64,000 bases of DNA from Pseudophaeobacter leonis (GTDB lineage: Bacteria; Pseudomonadota; Alphaproteobacteria; Rhodobacterales; Rhodobacteraceae), in NCBI RefSeq assembly GCF_002087335.1, contig NZ_MWVJ01000113.1, positions 1-64,000 on the forward strand, in the 5' to 3' direction. Shown here one piece after another: positions 49,603 through 60,338 of the stretch; position 1 is the first letter of the stretch, and every line of letters starts with the position of its first letter. Below the pieces are notes generated by a model. It was given only the letters and a program-made list of their open reading frames with translations. It searched no databases and was not told where the DNA came from. The translations under genes and the position numbers were made by a program.

Positions 49603-50853
49603 TCAGGAAACGATTTCCGCGGTCTCAACAACCGCGTGGAACAGCACATTGCCGCCAGCTTCTGCCCAGTCCTTGCTGATCTCTTCCGCCTCGTTATGCG
49701 AAAGCCCATCAACGCAGGGGCACATGATCATCGCAGTTGGGGCCACCCGATTGATCCAGCAAGCGTCATGGCCGGCACCAGAGATGATATCAAGATGCGA
49801 ATAGCCCAGCCGGTCAGCCGCGCTGCGCACAGCAGTAACACAGGTCTCGTCAAATTTCACCGGATCAAAGCCGCCGACCTTTTCAAACTCGATCTGCATA
49901 TCCATGGCTTCAACAATGTCCTTGCCCTCTTCGCGCAGACGCAGCTCCATGTCTTCGATCACGGCAAGCTCTGGTGAGCGGAAATCGACGGTAAAGACCA
50001 CCTTACCCGGGATCACATTGCGTGAGTTGGGATAGACGTCGATATGCCCCGCCGCCCCAACAGCGCTTGGCGCATGTGACCAGGCGATTTCGTCCACCGC
50101 CTCAAGCACCCGCGCCATGGCGAGGCCCGCGTTGCGGCGCATCGGCATCGGAGTGGAGCCCGTGTGCGCATCGCGCCCGGTAATAGTGACCTGCGTCCAG
50201 CTGAGACCCTGACCATGGGTGACGACACCAATATCCTTGCCCTCAGCCTCCAGAATGGGCCCCTGTTCGATATGCAGCTCAAAGAAAGCATGCATCTTGC
50301 GCGCGCCAACCTCTTCGTCGCCGCGCCAGCCGATGCGCTTTAGCTCATCGCCAAATTTCTTGCCCTCGGCATCCTCGACATTATAGGCCCAGTCCTGGGT
50401 GTGAATGCCGGCAAAAACCCCCGATGACAGCATGGCCGGCGCATAGCGCGTGCCTTCTTCATTGGTGAAATTTGTCGCCACAATGGGATGTTTTGTCTTG
50501 ATATTCATGTCGTTCAGGGACCGAATCAATTCCAGCCCCGCAAGCACCCCCAAAACGCCATCGTATTTGCCACCGGTCGGCTGCGTGTCCAGGTGTGATC
50601 CCACATAGACCGGCAGCGCGTCGGGGTCCGTGCCTTCGCGGCGGGCAAACATATTGCCCATCTGGTCCAGCCCCATGGTGCAGCCGGCCTCTTCACACCA
50701 TTTCTGAAACAAGGCGCGCCCCTCGGCGTCTTCGTCGGTCAAGGTCTGGCGATTGTTACCCCCTGCGATACCGGGGCCGATCTTGGCCATATCCATCAGG
50801 CTCTGGGAGAGCCTGTCGCCGTTGATTTTCAGATTCTGTCCCAAAGACGTCAT
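49603..50853 (-). CDS. N-carbamoyl-beta-alanine amidohydrolase-type hydrolase
   Basis: 416 residues from the ATG at 50853 (after GGAAGGAAG). M20-type zinc hydrolase of the beta-ureidopropionase/hydantoinase family: VGSHLDTQPTGGKYDGVLGV, TNEEGTRYAPAM, ELHIEQGPILEAEG, GAGHDACWINRVAPTAMI. Last step: N-carbamoyl-beta-alanine to beta-alanine, CO2 and ammonia. Faces the TetR gene; a RutR-type operator sits between. Confidence 0.9.
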   Translation of the reverse strand: MTSLGQNLKINGDRLSQSLMDMAKIGPGIAGGNNRQTLTDEDAEGRALFQKWCEEAGCTMGLDQMGNMFARREGTDPDALPVYVGSHLDTQPTGGKYDGVLGVLAGLELIRSLNDMNIKTKHPIVATNFTNEEGTRYAPAMLSSGVFAGIHTQDWAYNVEDAEGKKFGDELKRIGWRGDEEVGARKMHAFFELHIEQGPILEAEGKDIGVVTHGQGLSWTQVTITGRDAHTGSTPMPMRRNAGLAMARVLEAVDEIAWSHAPSAVGAAGHIDVYPNSRNVIPGKVVFTVDFRSPELAVIEDMELRLREEGKDIVEAMDMQIEFEKVGGFDPVKFDETCVTAVRSAADRLGYSHLDIISGAGHDACWINRVAPTAMIMCPCVDGLSHNEAEEISKDWAEAGGNVLFHAVVETAEIVS

Positions 50854-50953
50854 CGCAGCTTCCTTCCTGTTCCCCCCGCTGATCAAGCGGGTTATTCTTG
50901 GCTTGGCACCAATTGGTGGCTTTGAAGCGTTGGTCGGTTTCCAAAGAGTTGGA

Positions 50954-50971
50954 TTTGACCAACTGGTCAAA
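50954..50971. promoter_or_regulatory. RutR-type operator 1
   Basis: TTTGACCA-AC-TGGTCAAA, a perfect palindrome that includes the RutR consensus TTGACCANNTGGTCAA. It lies between the amidohydrolase and TetR genes. Confidence 0.8.
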
Positions 50972-51108
50972 CTCACGCTATCACGGGTTCGGCACCAGTC
51001 AAGAAATTGAGTCACATTGGCTCGGAATTCCCCAGAAACCTGGGGGAAAATGCGCAAATTGCGGGCGATCTCTCCCGCGCAACGGCCAGTAAGGATCTCT
51101 TATCCACA

Positions 51109-51723
51109 ATGCCCAAGGACCGCCCCCCCACCCGCATCCAGAAAAAGAATCGCGCAGCAATTTTGGAGGCCGCGCTTGAGGTGTTCTCAGCGCATGGGTT
51201 TCGCGGCGCGACCGTGGATCAGATCGCCAACCAGGCGGGTCTGTCAAAGCCGAATTTGCTGTATTATTTTCCTTCCAAAGACGCGAAGTTCACCGCGCTG
51301 ATGTCAGAGCTGCTGGATACCTGGCTTGACCCGATGCGCGAGATAGATGCCGAGGGCGATCCGCTGGAAGAGATCCTTGCCTATGTGCAGCGCAAACTGC
51401 AGATGAGCCGGGATTTTCCGCGAGAAAGCCGACTGTTTGCCAATGAAATCGTGCAGGGTGCGCCGCGTATGCTTGACGCGTTGTCCACGGATCTGCGGGT
51501 GCTGCTGGAAGAAAAAGAAGCGGTTCTGCTGGCCTGGATGGCGGCAGGAAAAATCAATCAGACGCACCCCAAGCACCTGATGTTTTCCATCTGGGCGCTG
51601 ACCCAGCACTATGCGGATTTTGACGTACAGGTTCGCATGCTCATGGAAGGCGAAGACCCTTTTGATGCCGCCCCTGAGTTCCTGGAAACTCTTTATCGGC
51701 GTATGCTTACGCCCAAAAGTTAA
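51109..51723 (+). CDS. rutR: RutR-like TetR-family pyrimidine regulator
   Basis: 204 residues. HTH: ILEAALEVFSAHGFRGATVDQIANQAGLSKPNLLYYFPSK. The RutR-type C-domain: SRLFANEIVQGAPRM and SIWALTQHYADF. RutR binds uracil. The operator upstream matches the RutR consensus. ATG at 51109; longer frame upstream is not similar. Confidence 0.87.
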   Translation: MPKDRPPTRIQKKNRAAILEAALEVFSAHGFRGATVDQIANQAGLSKPNLLYYFPSKDAKFTALMSELLDTWLDPMREIDAEGDPLEEILAYVQRKLQMSRDFPRESRLFANEIVQGAPRMLDALSTDLRVLLEEKEAVLLAWMAAGKINQTHPKHLMFSIWALTQHYADFDVQVRMLMEGEDPFDAAPEFLETLYRRMLTPKS

Positions 51724-51780
51724 AGATAATTAACCCTGTCTGACGCAGGTCAGAAATCACAGGCCTGAAACCACAAATGC

Positions 51781-51812
51781 AAAAGGGGCAGCGCCATGGC
51801 ACCGCCCCTTTT
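51781..51812. terminator. Bidirectional terminator between rutR and preA
   Basis: AAAAGGGGC (51781-51789) pairs with GCCCCTTTT (51804-51812); it ends two convergent genes. Confidence 0.85.
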
Positions 51813-51839
51813 CAGTCTGTCCCCACAGGGGAAAAACGC

Positions 51840-53144
51840 TTATTCCGCAGCTGTCGCTGAGGGATTGTTGGGATGCGTTGTCCAGTTGGCATAGTCGCCC
51901 GAGACTACCTTGCCGGTGCGCTCATCAATCTGACCTGCAGCAACCTCTTCCATGGTGATACAGCCCTCGATTGGGCAGACACTCACACAGAGATTACAGG
52001 CAACACATTCATCATCCTTAACCGTAAAGACCCGGTCAGCGCTCATCTCGATGGCCTGGTGCGAGGTGTCTTCGCAGGCGGCAAAACAGCGGCCACAACT
52101 GATGCAGTCGTCCTGATCGATCTCGGCCTTGGCAACATAGTTCAGATCCAGATACTGCCAGTCGGTGACATTGGGAACCGCCATGCCGATGAAGTCCTGG
52201 GTAGAAGTATAGCCCTGCTCATCCATCCAGGTCGACAGGCCCGGGATCATCTCTTTGACCACGTTAAAGCCATAGGTCATCGCGGCGGTGCAGACCTGTA
52301 CGTTGCCAGCCCCCAGCGCCATGAATTCTGCCGCGTCCTTCCAGGTGGTCACGCCACCGATGGCCGAGATCGGCAGGCCTGCCGTCTGTGGGCAGCGGGC
52401 GATTTCGGCCACCATGTTCATGGCAATGGGCTTTACCGCAGGGCCACAATAGCCGCCGTGGGTGCCTTTGCCCCCAACCGTGGGCTCGGGCGCCATCAGG
52501 TTCAGATCCACCGAGACAATCGAGTTGATCGTGTTGATCAGGCTGACCGCGTCGCCACCGCCCGCCTTGGCCGCACGCGCCGGAAAGCGCACGTCAGTGA
52601 TGTTTGGCGTCAGCTTTACGATCACGGGCTTTGAGTAGTACTTTTTGCACCACTCGGTCACCATCTGGATGTATTCGGGCACCTGCCCCACAGCCGCGCC
52701 CATGCCGCGCTCGGCCATGCCGTGCGGGCAGCCAAAGTTCAGCTCGATGCCATCGGCACCGGTGGCCTCAACCTTGGGCAGGATGTCTTTCCAGGCCTGC
52801 TCTTCGCAGGGCACCATGATCGACACAATGACCGCACGATCCGGGTAGTCCTTTTTGACACGGGTGATTTCCTCGAGGTTGATCTCAAGCGAGCGATCAG
52901 TGATCAGCTCGATATTGTTCAGCCCCAGCAGGCGACGGTCAGCGCCAAAGATCGCGCCATAGCGCGGGCCGTTCACATTGACCACGGGCGGGCCTTCGGA
53001 GCCGAGGGTCTTCCAGACCACTCCACCCCAGCCGGCCTCAAAGGCACGCCGCACATTGTATTCTTTATCCGTGGGCGGCGCCGAGGCCAGCCAGAACGGG
53101 TTTGGAGATTTAATCCCCAGGAATTCTGTTGTCAGATCAGCCAT
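51840..53144 (-). CDS. preA: NAD-dependent dihydropyrimidine dehydrogenase subunit PreA
   Basis: 434 residues from the ATG at 53144 (after GAAGGAGCAG). FMN-dependent barrel: FLGIKSPNPFWLASAPPTDK, ADGIELNFGCPHGMAERGMGAAVGQ, KLTPNITDV, AIGGVTTWKDA; C-terminal ferredoxin pair CISCGRCFAACEDTSH and CVACNLCVSVCPIEGC. Reduces uracil/thymine with PreT. Confidence 0.95.
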   Translation of the reverse strand: MADLTTEFLGIKSPNPFWLASAPPTDKEYNVRRAFEAGWGGVVWKTLGSEGPPVVNVNGPRYGAIFGADRRLLGLNNIELITDRSLEINLEEITRVKKDYPDRAVIVSIMVPCEEQAWKDILPKVEATGADGIELNFGCPHGMAERGMGAAVGQVPEYIQMVTEWCKKYYSKPVIVKLTPNITDVRFPARAAKAGGGDAVSLINTINSIVSVDLNLMAPEPTVGGKGTHGGYCGPAVKPIAMNMVAEIARCPQTAGLPISAIGGVTTWKDAAEFMALGAGNVQVCTAAMTYGFNVVKEMIPGLSTWMDEQGYTSTQDFIGMAVPNVTDWQYLDLNYVAKAEIDQDDCISCGRCFAACEDTSHQAIEMSADRVFTVKDDECVACNLCVSVCPIEGCITMEEVAAGQIDERTGKVVSGDYANWTTHPNNPSATAAE

Positions 53145-53203
53145 TTGTCTGCTCCTTCCCATGCTCGCTTGGGGCCGTTGCCTGGGCGACGACCCCGGCT
53201 TGC

Positions 53204-54538
53204 TCAGCCCATCAGGCTCGTATGAATATCCATTGCGGCATCGCGGCCCTCGGCCACAGCTGTCACGGTGAGGTCTTCGCCACCCGAGGCACAGTCGCCC
53301 CCGGCCCAGACCATTGCCACCGAGGTGCGCCCGGTTGCGTCGACCATGATCTTGCCGCCCTCAAGCTCAACCTCTTCTGGCTGGCCCACAAGGCTTTGAC
53401 CGATGGCCTTATAGACCTGTTCGGCGGCCAGACGCATGGTCTCACCGGTGCCGCGCACACGCCCGTCTTCGACGCTGGTATACTCCAGCTCGATCTCGGC
53501 TGCAGCCCCGTTGCCATGGATGGCTACGGGCATCACATTGAACAGCAGCGTCACGCCTTAAGAGGCCGGGAGGTCTTGTTCAAAACGGCTGGCGCCCATG
53601 GCCTCACGGTCGCGGCGATAGGCGATGGTGACGTTTTCAGCCCCCAGCAGTTTTGACTGCACAGCAGCATCCACCGCCGTCCTGCCACCGCCAATGACCA
53701 CAACATTGCGGCCAACGGGCAGCGTCGTCAGATCTTCCGCCTGGCGCAGCTCTTCAATAAAGTCCCCCGCGTCACGCACACCGTCCAGCTCCTCACCTTC
53801 GGCCCGCAGGGAATTCACCCCGGCCAGACCAATAGAGAGGAACACCGCGTCAAAGTCGCCCTGCAGCGCCGCAAGCGTGAGGTCAGTGCCCAGCTTTTTG
53901 CCGTATTCAACGGTGATGCCGCCGATCTGCAACAGCCAGTCCACTTCACGCGCGGCAAAGTTCTCGGTCGATTTATAGGCGGCGATACCAAATTCGTTCA
54001 GGCCACCCGCCTTTGATTTGGCATCATACATCACCACGTCATGGCCCAGCATCGCCAGACGATGCGCCGCCGACAGGCCAGCAGGCCCTGCACCAACAAC
54101 GGCAACCCGCTTGCCTGTGCTGGCGGTACGGCTAAAGGGATGCTCATTGCGCTGCATAATCAGATCCGTGGCAAACCGCTGCAAACGGCCGATCTCGACC
54201 GGCTTGCCTTCGGCAGCTTCACGCACGCAGGCTTCTTCGCAGAGGGGTGCCGTCGGACAGACCCGCGCGCACATGCCACCCAGAATATTCTGATCCAGAA
54301 TGGTCTTGGCCGCCGAGGCCGGATGCCCGGCCTGAATCTCGCGGATGAACTGCGGGATGTCGATGCTGGTGGGGCATGCGGTCATGCAGGGCGCATCATA
54401 GCAGAAATAGCAACGATCTGCAGCCACCGAGGCCTCATGCGCGTCATATGCGGGATGTAGATCCCCAAAATTGTCGGCGATCTCAGGAGCGGCCAATCGC
54501 CCTGCCTGAATGCCTGATGCCTGATGGCTACTCGCCAT
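53204..54538 (-). pseudogene. preT: NAD-dependent dihydropyrimidine dehydrogenase subunit PreT, in-frame TAA
   Basis: 444 codons from the ATG at 54538, in one frame with TAA at 53558-53560 in the segment SRFEQDLPAS*GVTLLFNVM, where a lysine codon is expected. Cys-rich N-end (CYFCYDAPCMTACPTSIDIPQF, MCARVCPTAPLCEEAC) binds Fe-S; FAD site VVGAGPAGLSAAHRLAMLG; NAD(P)H site VVIGGGRTAVDAA. Feeds electrons to PreA. Start decided by MASSHQ after GGGAGACACCC. A second RutR-type operator lies upstream. Confidence 0.9.
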
Positions 54539-54591
54539 TGGGTGTCTCCCTGACTGTGTTCTTATACGACTCAGAGTGCCACAGTTTGATT

Positions 54592-54609
54592 TTTTATCAA
54601 CTGGTAAAA
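54592..54609. promoter_or_regulatory. RutR-type operator 2 (degenerate)
   Basis: TTTTATCA-AC-TGGTAAAA: matches the RutR dyad spacing with one mismatch between arms, 54 bases before the preT start. Confidence 0.6.
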
Positions 54610-55044
54610 TTTTGAAAATTGCAAAAAACCCTGCCGCATCCATCAGGAGTTCAGCCTAACACCCTAATATAAGATGATAAAACACATCGCCCATTTCTTG
54701 AGCAGGCTCAAAAAACTGTCCATACGCGCGCACCATGCCAGCCCCTTTGTCTGGCCCGCCTATAAAGTTTGTCCGGCCCGACTGTAAATAAGTGTCGTTT
54801 GAAGCTGTTGGGCATGCACAGCTGCAAGCCGCCTTTATCTCGCTTGATCAGCCATGAATGCTCACTTGAATGCTCACAGGGGAGGCTCAACCGAGGACAA
54901 GACGCCTACGCAGGACTGAACGCCTACGCAGGACTGGACGCCTATGCAGGACTGGCGGGCTCTCCGCAGCACGTAGCAGAAACACAAAGACCGGCGGTTC
55001 TCCCCACCGGCCTCAATCTGCATGTCGCGCATCACTTCAAAGGT
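54610..55044. other. Gap between preT and ridA, no gene
   Basis: About 430 bases with no supported gene; holds the 18-base repeats near the ridA 3' end. Confidence 0.5.
54899..54954. repeat. 18-base tandem repeat, three copies
   Basis: GACGCCTACGCAGGACTG-like units in tandem. Their open frame reads repeats of DAYAGL, but the ORF has no family similarity. Confidence 0.75.
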
Positions 55045-55444
55045 CTAAGAGGGCAGAACAGCCGTTGCTTCGATCTCGACCCTTGGCCTCGTCTTCGACC
55101 AGCGCCGAGACCACAACCATGGTCATGGCCGGGAAGTGATAGCCCATAACTGCACGGTAGGCAGCACCAACCTGGCTTTGATGCGCCAGGTACTCAGCCT
55201 TATCAGTCACATACCAGGTCAGGCGGGTGATATCACTGGCCTGACCGCCAGCAGCCTCCACCACTTCGAGAATATTACGCAGCGCCTGGCTCATCTGGCC
55301 GATAAACCCGTGCTCTTCAAAGATCTGATCAGCGGTCCAGCCAATCTGGCCGCCCACAAACAACAGCTTTCCTTCGGCGACCATGCCATTGGCGTAGCCC
55401 TTGGCCGGTTTCCACCCTTCGGGATGTACTGAAATGGCAGGCAT
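55045..55444 (-). pseudogene. RidA/YjgF-family protein, one 1-base insertion
   Basis: 132 residues after repair. Family: VGGQIGWTADQIFEEHG, MSQALRNILEVVEAAGG, ITRLTWYVTDK and GYHFPAMTMVVVSALVE. Frame shifts near 55080; dropping one G gives AKVEIEATAVLPS. RidA-type proteins deaminate reactive enamines; here next to the pyrimidine genes (RutC-like role possible). Confidence 0.85.
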
Positions 55445-55714
55445 GGGGCTCTCCTTAAAATCGGTGCACTCTAGAGTATGTTGCCGCAATATCAGGCAGT
55501 GTCATTTTTATTTCAAGCTTAAAATTTATAGCCCTGAAATAGTTCCATCCTGCAGCTCTCCACATCTACCCTACAGCCCGCTATCTCTTAGGCTCCAGCC
55601 TCATTGCTTTGGAGCCAGAACACGACGGTTGCAGCGAGAGCAATTGCCGATCGGAATACTGTGGGACAACGGTCGTATCGGGTGGACACCTCCGCGCCGT
55701 TCAAGGATTTCGCT
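55445..55714. other. Gap, no gene
   Basis: 270 bases, lower GC at 55480-55560, nothing recognised. Confidence 0.4.
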
Positions 55715-56143
55715 ATGTCGAATGAAACCCGCCCCCGCATCGCCGCTATTGGCCGCTCCTGGCTCGCGGCCGAGGTGATCAAGGCGCAATGGATGCCCCT
55801 GCACTCCACTGACCTGCCGTGGAAACCTGACCTGGTCGTCTCGGCGCAATCGGCTATCACCCCTCGCCGCTGGTGCAAGACTATGTCGCGGCGGCTTTGC
55901 AAACGGCGGCCCTGGCGCAATTGAACACGAGCCTGAACGCGTCCATCAGCAATGTCTCATCAACGCAGACACAAGGCCTGTCCAACCTTGCCGACGAGAA
56001 CAGGGCAACCAAAGCCCATACGCGAACGTGCTGCCCGCCCATATTTCGACCTAGCCGGACAGCCCGCCAATGCCAAAATGGACGGCGAGCCAATGTGGAA
56101 GTCCCACCTGCCAGAGGTAGACGCGGTTCTGCAGGCGCAATGA
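55715..56143 (+). pseudogene. Decayed ORF of unknown origin
   Basis: Two or three frames join to a plausible protein: MSNETRPRIAAIGRSWLA, VAAALQTAALAQLNTSLNASI, and IRERAARPYFDLAGQP to the stop at 56143. No family recognised. Not supported as a working gene. Confidence 0.35.
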
Positions 56144-56449
56144 ATACCGAAAGCTGGGAGAACCTAAAAGACGAATTTGAAGCTGTCGGGCTTAAGATCC
56201 CTAGTTAGCCGAAACGGACTTGTTTGGCCGCTATGCTCAGTTTGTGTACCTTGCAAAGTCGCGCTTCTCTCCTGAGCTTACCGTTGTTACCCATCGTGAA
56301 TGCTGCAAAGCAGCCCATCATTGCAGAAATTGGCGCGTTGATGCATCATTTTGGATCTCCAAGGTCGGCTGAGCGGATGGTGTGGATGGCTCCCGCATCA
56401 CCCGGCGTCGCAATGCGCCATAGTGCAGTTGCTATGAACTGCTTATGAG
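56144..56449. other. Gap before the surface protein gene
   Basis: No supported gene. The surface-protein frame opens only a few codons before its ATG, so the gene's 5' part is probably missing. Confidence 0.4.
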
Positions 56450-59400
56450 ATGGGAACTGGCACCGCCAGCTATGAGGTCGCCGCAACCAGTGCCGCCGGA
56501 CTGGCGCTGACGTTTGATGGGGTGAGTATCACCTATAACGCCGACGACGCCCTGCAGCACCTCGCCGCCGGAGAAGTCTTCAGCGACAGCTTTACCTATA
56601 CGGTGACCGACGCAAACGGCAACACAGCTACCGCAACCGTCACCCTCTCCGTGACAGGCCAAGCCAGCGACAGCGGCCCGGTCGCAAATGACGACCGTTT
56701 AGGCTCTGCTGGTGGGACATCCCAGCCAGGCTACGTCGCAGGTGACGAATTCAACATCGAAACCGGTGATGCGCGGTGGAATAATTTACCTTCTACGGCG
56801 GCGACCGGCACTGGAGGCGCGATAGTTGTCTGGGATGCCCAAGGGCCAGCAAGTAACGAAGACCAAGGAATTCGATGCACCATTCTTGATGCTGAAGGCA
56901 ATGTTGTCGTCAGTGAGTTTCAGGTAAGCACCCCTAGTGATCTGGGTGTTCTGGGAATGAGCGCAGTTGTATCTTACCTTCCCAAATGGGGATTTTGTTG
57001 TCGCCTGGGAAACGTGGCAAGAGGACGATGCCGAATTAGGCGACCAAGGCTACGTGGTGATGGCACGGGTGTACAATGCTGACGGGATCCCAAAGGGGGA
57101 CGAATTTGCGGCCTCCGATGCCTTTGATGTGGACGCGCGTCTCTACCCCGAAATAGAAACACTCGAAGACGGCTCATTTGCAGTTTCCTGGACGAACAGT
57201 GGAATTGACGGGTACGACTTGCAGGTTTCGATTTTTGATCAATCGGGAAACCGTATCGCAGAACCGTTTTCCCTGGATGAAGATCCGGATGGGTTTCTAT
57301 TGGAACCAGAGATTTCGGCGCTTCCCGACGGGGGCTTTGTGGCCACATGGACTGCAGGAGGAACGGTCAGAGCCCGCATCTTTGATGAGGCTGGGGCTGA
57401 AGTTGTCCCAGAGTTTCAGGTCAATTCCGAGACCCTGACCGGCAGCGATGCATACTCCTCTGTCTCGGTACATGACGATGGGCGCTTTGTGGTCACCTGG
57501 AAGCACCGGGATGGTACCGGCAACGATGGAGACTCCTTTATCCGGGCTGCTGTTTTCAACGCCGATGGCTCGGTTGCAATCGATGAATTTGACGTGGCGG
57601 CAGCGGATGGCCCCGTTCATTTTGGACTGGTGAACCAGGTTGAGTTCCTGCCCAATGGACAGTTTGTTGTCGCCTGGACCAACTACCCGGGCGAGGGCAT
57701 TTACTACCATGATGTCTTTGCCAGAATTTACAATGCTGATGGTACCCCTGCTACGGAAGTCTTTCTGGTAAACGAGCAGATCGCTGAAAGTCAGCATGCG
57801 GTTGATATCGTTGTACTGGATAATGAAAGCTTCATGATCACCTGGGAATCGATGGATGGCACACGGTCCAGTGACAGTGATATCGCCGGGAGGATATATG
57901 ATTTTGAGGGCCACCCCTTTGGCGACAACGACACCGACGAAGACCATAGGGTTGAAATTGACGTCGCGCAACTCCTTGAAAATGATGAATTTACTAACGC
58001 ACAGAACCTGGTTTTCTCCCTCAACGGGGACCAAAGCGCCAATGGGGCCAGCCTCTCCTATGATGCAGACACCGGTTTGGTCACCTATGATCCCACGGCG
58101 GCGGATGACATTCAGGCCCTGGCGCAGGGCGACAGCCTTGAGGACACATTCACCTACACTCTGACAGATGCCGCAGGCAACACCGACACGGCAACGGTCA
58201 CTTTGACGGTCGGCGGCGCAGACGAAGCTGCGAACACCGCCCCCAATGCACAGGATGATCGTTTGACAGGGACGCGCGCAGGCTTTGCCACCATCGAGGG
58301 AAGCGGCGAGATCACGATTTCAAATGAGGAGACGAGTTTTCTGCTTCATGATCCAAAGGTTATCGCGCGCAAGGACGGCGGCTCAATTTTCGCTTGGGAA
58401 GAGTATGATGATCACCTTTCTGGAATTAGGGTTCGCATTGTGGATGCGGATGGAAATGATGTTCGCACACCTTTTTTCGCCAATTCAGACGAATATGGAC
58501 CGCAGAACAATTTTGAGTTAACCGAACTTGAGGATGGCGGTTTTGCTGTCACCTGGCTAACGGACGGTTGGAAACGTCCCGGTTTGGATACTCATACAAC
58601 ATTGCGGATTTTCAATGCCGATGGCTCTCCCCGAACCGACGAAATCGCCCTGGTGAATTGGGAGGGGAATGATTTTACCACCTTCAGAGTCGTCGGGTTG
58701 AGCAACGGCAATATCCTGGTCACGTCTTTTGGCAGCACATACTCATCAGGTAGTTACAAGGGGAACTCCGAAATTGGCGGCACGATTTACTCCCCACAGG
58801 GCGTGCAGGTCGGGAGGCCAATATCAATGGGGCGAGATGACTTGCTCGCCGGAGGATACCTGCAGGACGTAACTGTTGAGGCGCTCGAAAATGGTGGCTT
58901 CATCACCTTTTGGACCACGCGTTCCACTGAAGGAGGACAAAAAACAACCATTGTTCAGGCTGGAATTTTCGACAATTCTGGTAGAGAAGTGGTGACCAAT
59001 CTTGAAATCGCCTCGCGAACGATAGATGGAAATTGGGTGGACCTGATGAATGTCCAGGTTTCTGCCAATGAAGACGGATCCTTTGTTGTCACTTGGCAAG
59101 AAACCTCCCTTGGTCTGGGCACGGAACTGAGTTTGGTCGGAAGGGTTTTCAACCCCGATGGCACTGCAGCTTCAGAAGAATTCACATTCCTGGACCATGT
59201 TGTGACAGGCACCACCGGTTTTGCCGCCAATGGTGATGTAACCTGGTTGTCTGCGGACCAATTTGTTGTGACCTGGACAGGGGCGGACTCCTCGAAAAGC
59301 GGCGTCTTTGCTCAGGTCTTCACTGCGGATGGAACCCCGGTGACGGACAGTATTGTTGTCAATGAGGGGGAGGACGGTTTTCAAACCATAAGCTCTGTTG

Positions 59401-59819
59401 CCCTCCTCAATGATGGCCGCTTCGTCGTCAATTGGTACACTGATGAGAATGACACCCGCGAGGTCAAGGCCCAGATTTTTGAACTATCGGGTGAAGCAGT
59501 CGATCTGCCCTTTGCGATGGAGGATAGTATTGCCACGCTCCAGGCGTCGGAGGTGTTGGCAAATGATACGGATGTTGATGGCGATGCCTTTGTCTTCTCG
59601 CTGGACGGCGCCGTAAGCGAAAATGGCGCCAGCCTCTCCTATGACGCAGACAGTGGTTTGATCACCTATGATCCAACCGCGGCGGATGCCATTCAGGCCT
59701 TGGAGGCCAATGAGGTTATGGAAGACACATTTTCCTATACCATTTCCGATGGAAACGGTGGCTTTGATCAGGCCACTGTCACCGTGGTCGTTGGCGGCCT
59801 GGATGAGATTTTGAGCTAA
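56450..59819 (+). pseudogene. VCBS/beta-propeller surface protein, 5'-truncated and one 1-base insertion
   Basis: About 1122 residues after repair. Order: end of a VCBS/cadherin-like Ig domain, seven blades of the type DGGFVVTW...RIFNADG (from 56811), an Ig/VCBS domain at about 57925-58260 (ENDEF...TVTLTVGGADE), seven more blades, and a final VCBS domain to the stop (ANDTDVDGDAF...). The frame breaks near 56980 (one A extra in CCCAAATGG). N-end lacks a signal, so the 5' part has been lost or the gene begins upstream in a decayed region. Related proteins in Roseobacters are large secreted or adhesin proteins. No type I secretion genes seen near. Confidence 0.72.
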
Positions 59820-60109
59820 CATTCAACCTGCCTGCGGCCGACGCAATGGCATCGGCCGCAGGCAAACAGTTCAGAGCCAAAATGAGCTTTTTCTGAAACC
59901 GAAATAGCCCTGAGTGCAGATATCATCGACTGTCTGATCAATTGCTCGCCCCGGTTGCGCACCTCTGCTCCCTCCGCCAAAACGAACCTGGGAGCCTAAA
60001 TGTTTCGCATCTGGCTCGGAACGTCGCATAGGGTGGCGCCAAAGTGCAAAGCATGTTGGTCGGGCAAACGTCGCGTGTGGGCTTGGGCGTTGGGTGGCTA
60101 CATTATGCC
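59820..60109. other. Gap, no gene
   Basis: Nothing recognised except the tail of the IS110 remnant frame. Confidence 0.4.
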
Positions 60110-60338
60110 CCCACCTTATGCCCCCCACCTTCTCTGAACGGAATTCAGTGCCATCAGTCCACATGCGGTGCAGCAGAACAGCAAGTTTTCTGGCAACAGC
60201 GACAACCGCGCGGCGTCACCCTTTCGTCCGCATTAAACGCATCCGCCACGATTTGATCTGCGATCCTGCCATCGTGCGTATCAGCAATGCATGGCTCACA
60301 AGATCGCAAGGACACATCAAGTCCGGCAAATATTCCAT
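60110..60338 (-). pseudogene. IS110-family transposase, internally deleted
   Basis: The N-end (ATG at 60338) gives EYFAGLDVSLRSCEPCIADTH in the repaired frame, the DEDD-type start of IS110. It is joined directly to the C-end VAVARKLAVLLHRMWTDGTEFR, so the middle (about 200 residues) is missing. The remnant cannot be active. Confidence 0.65.

Noticed and set aside
54769-55149. 126-codon frame with DAYAGL repeats
   Set aside because: It overlaps the ridA gene antisense and the repeat explains its open frame.
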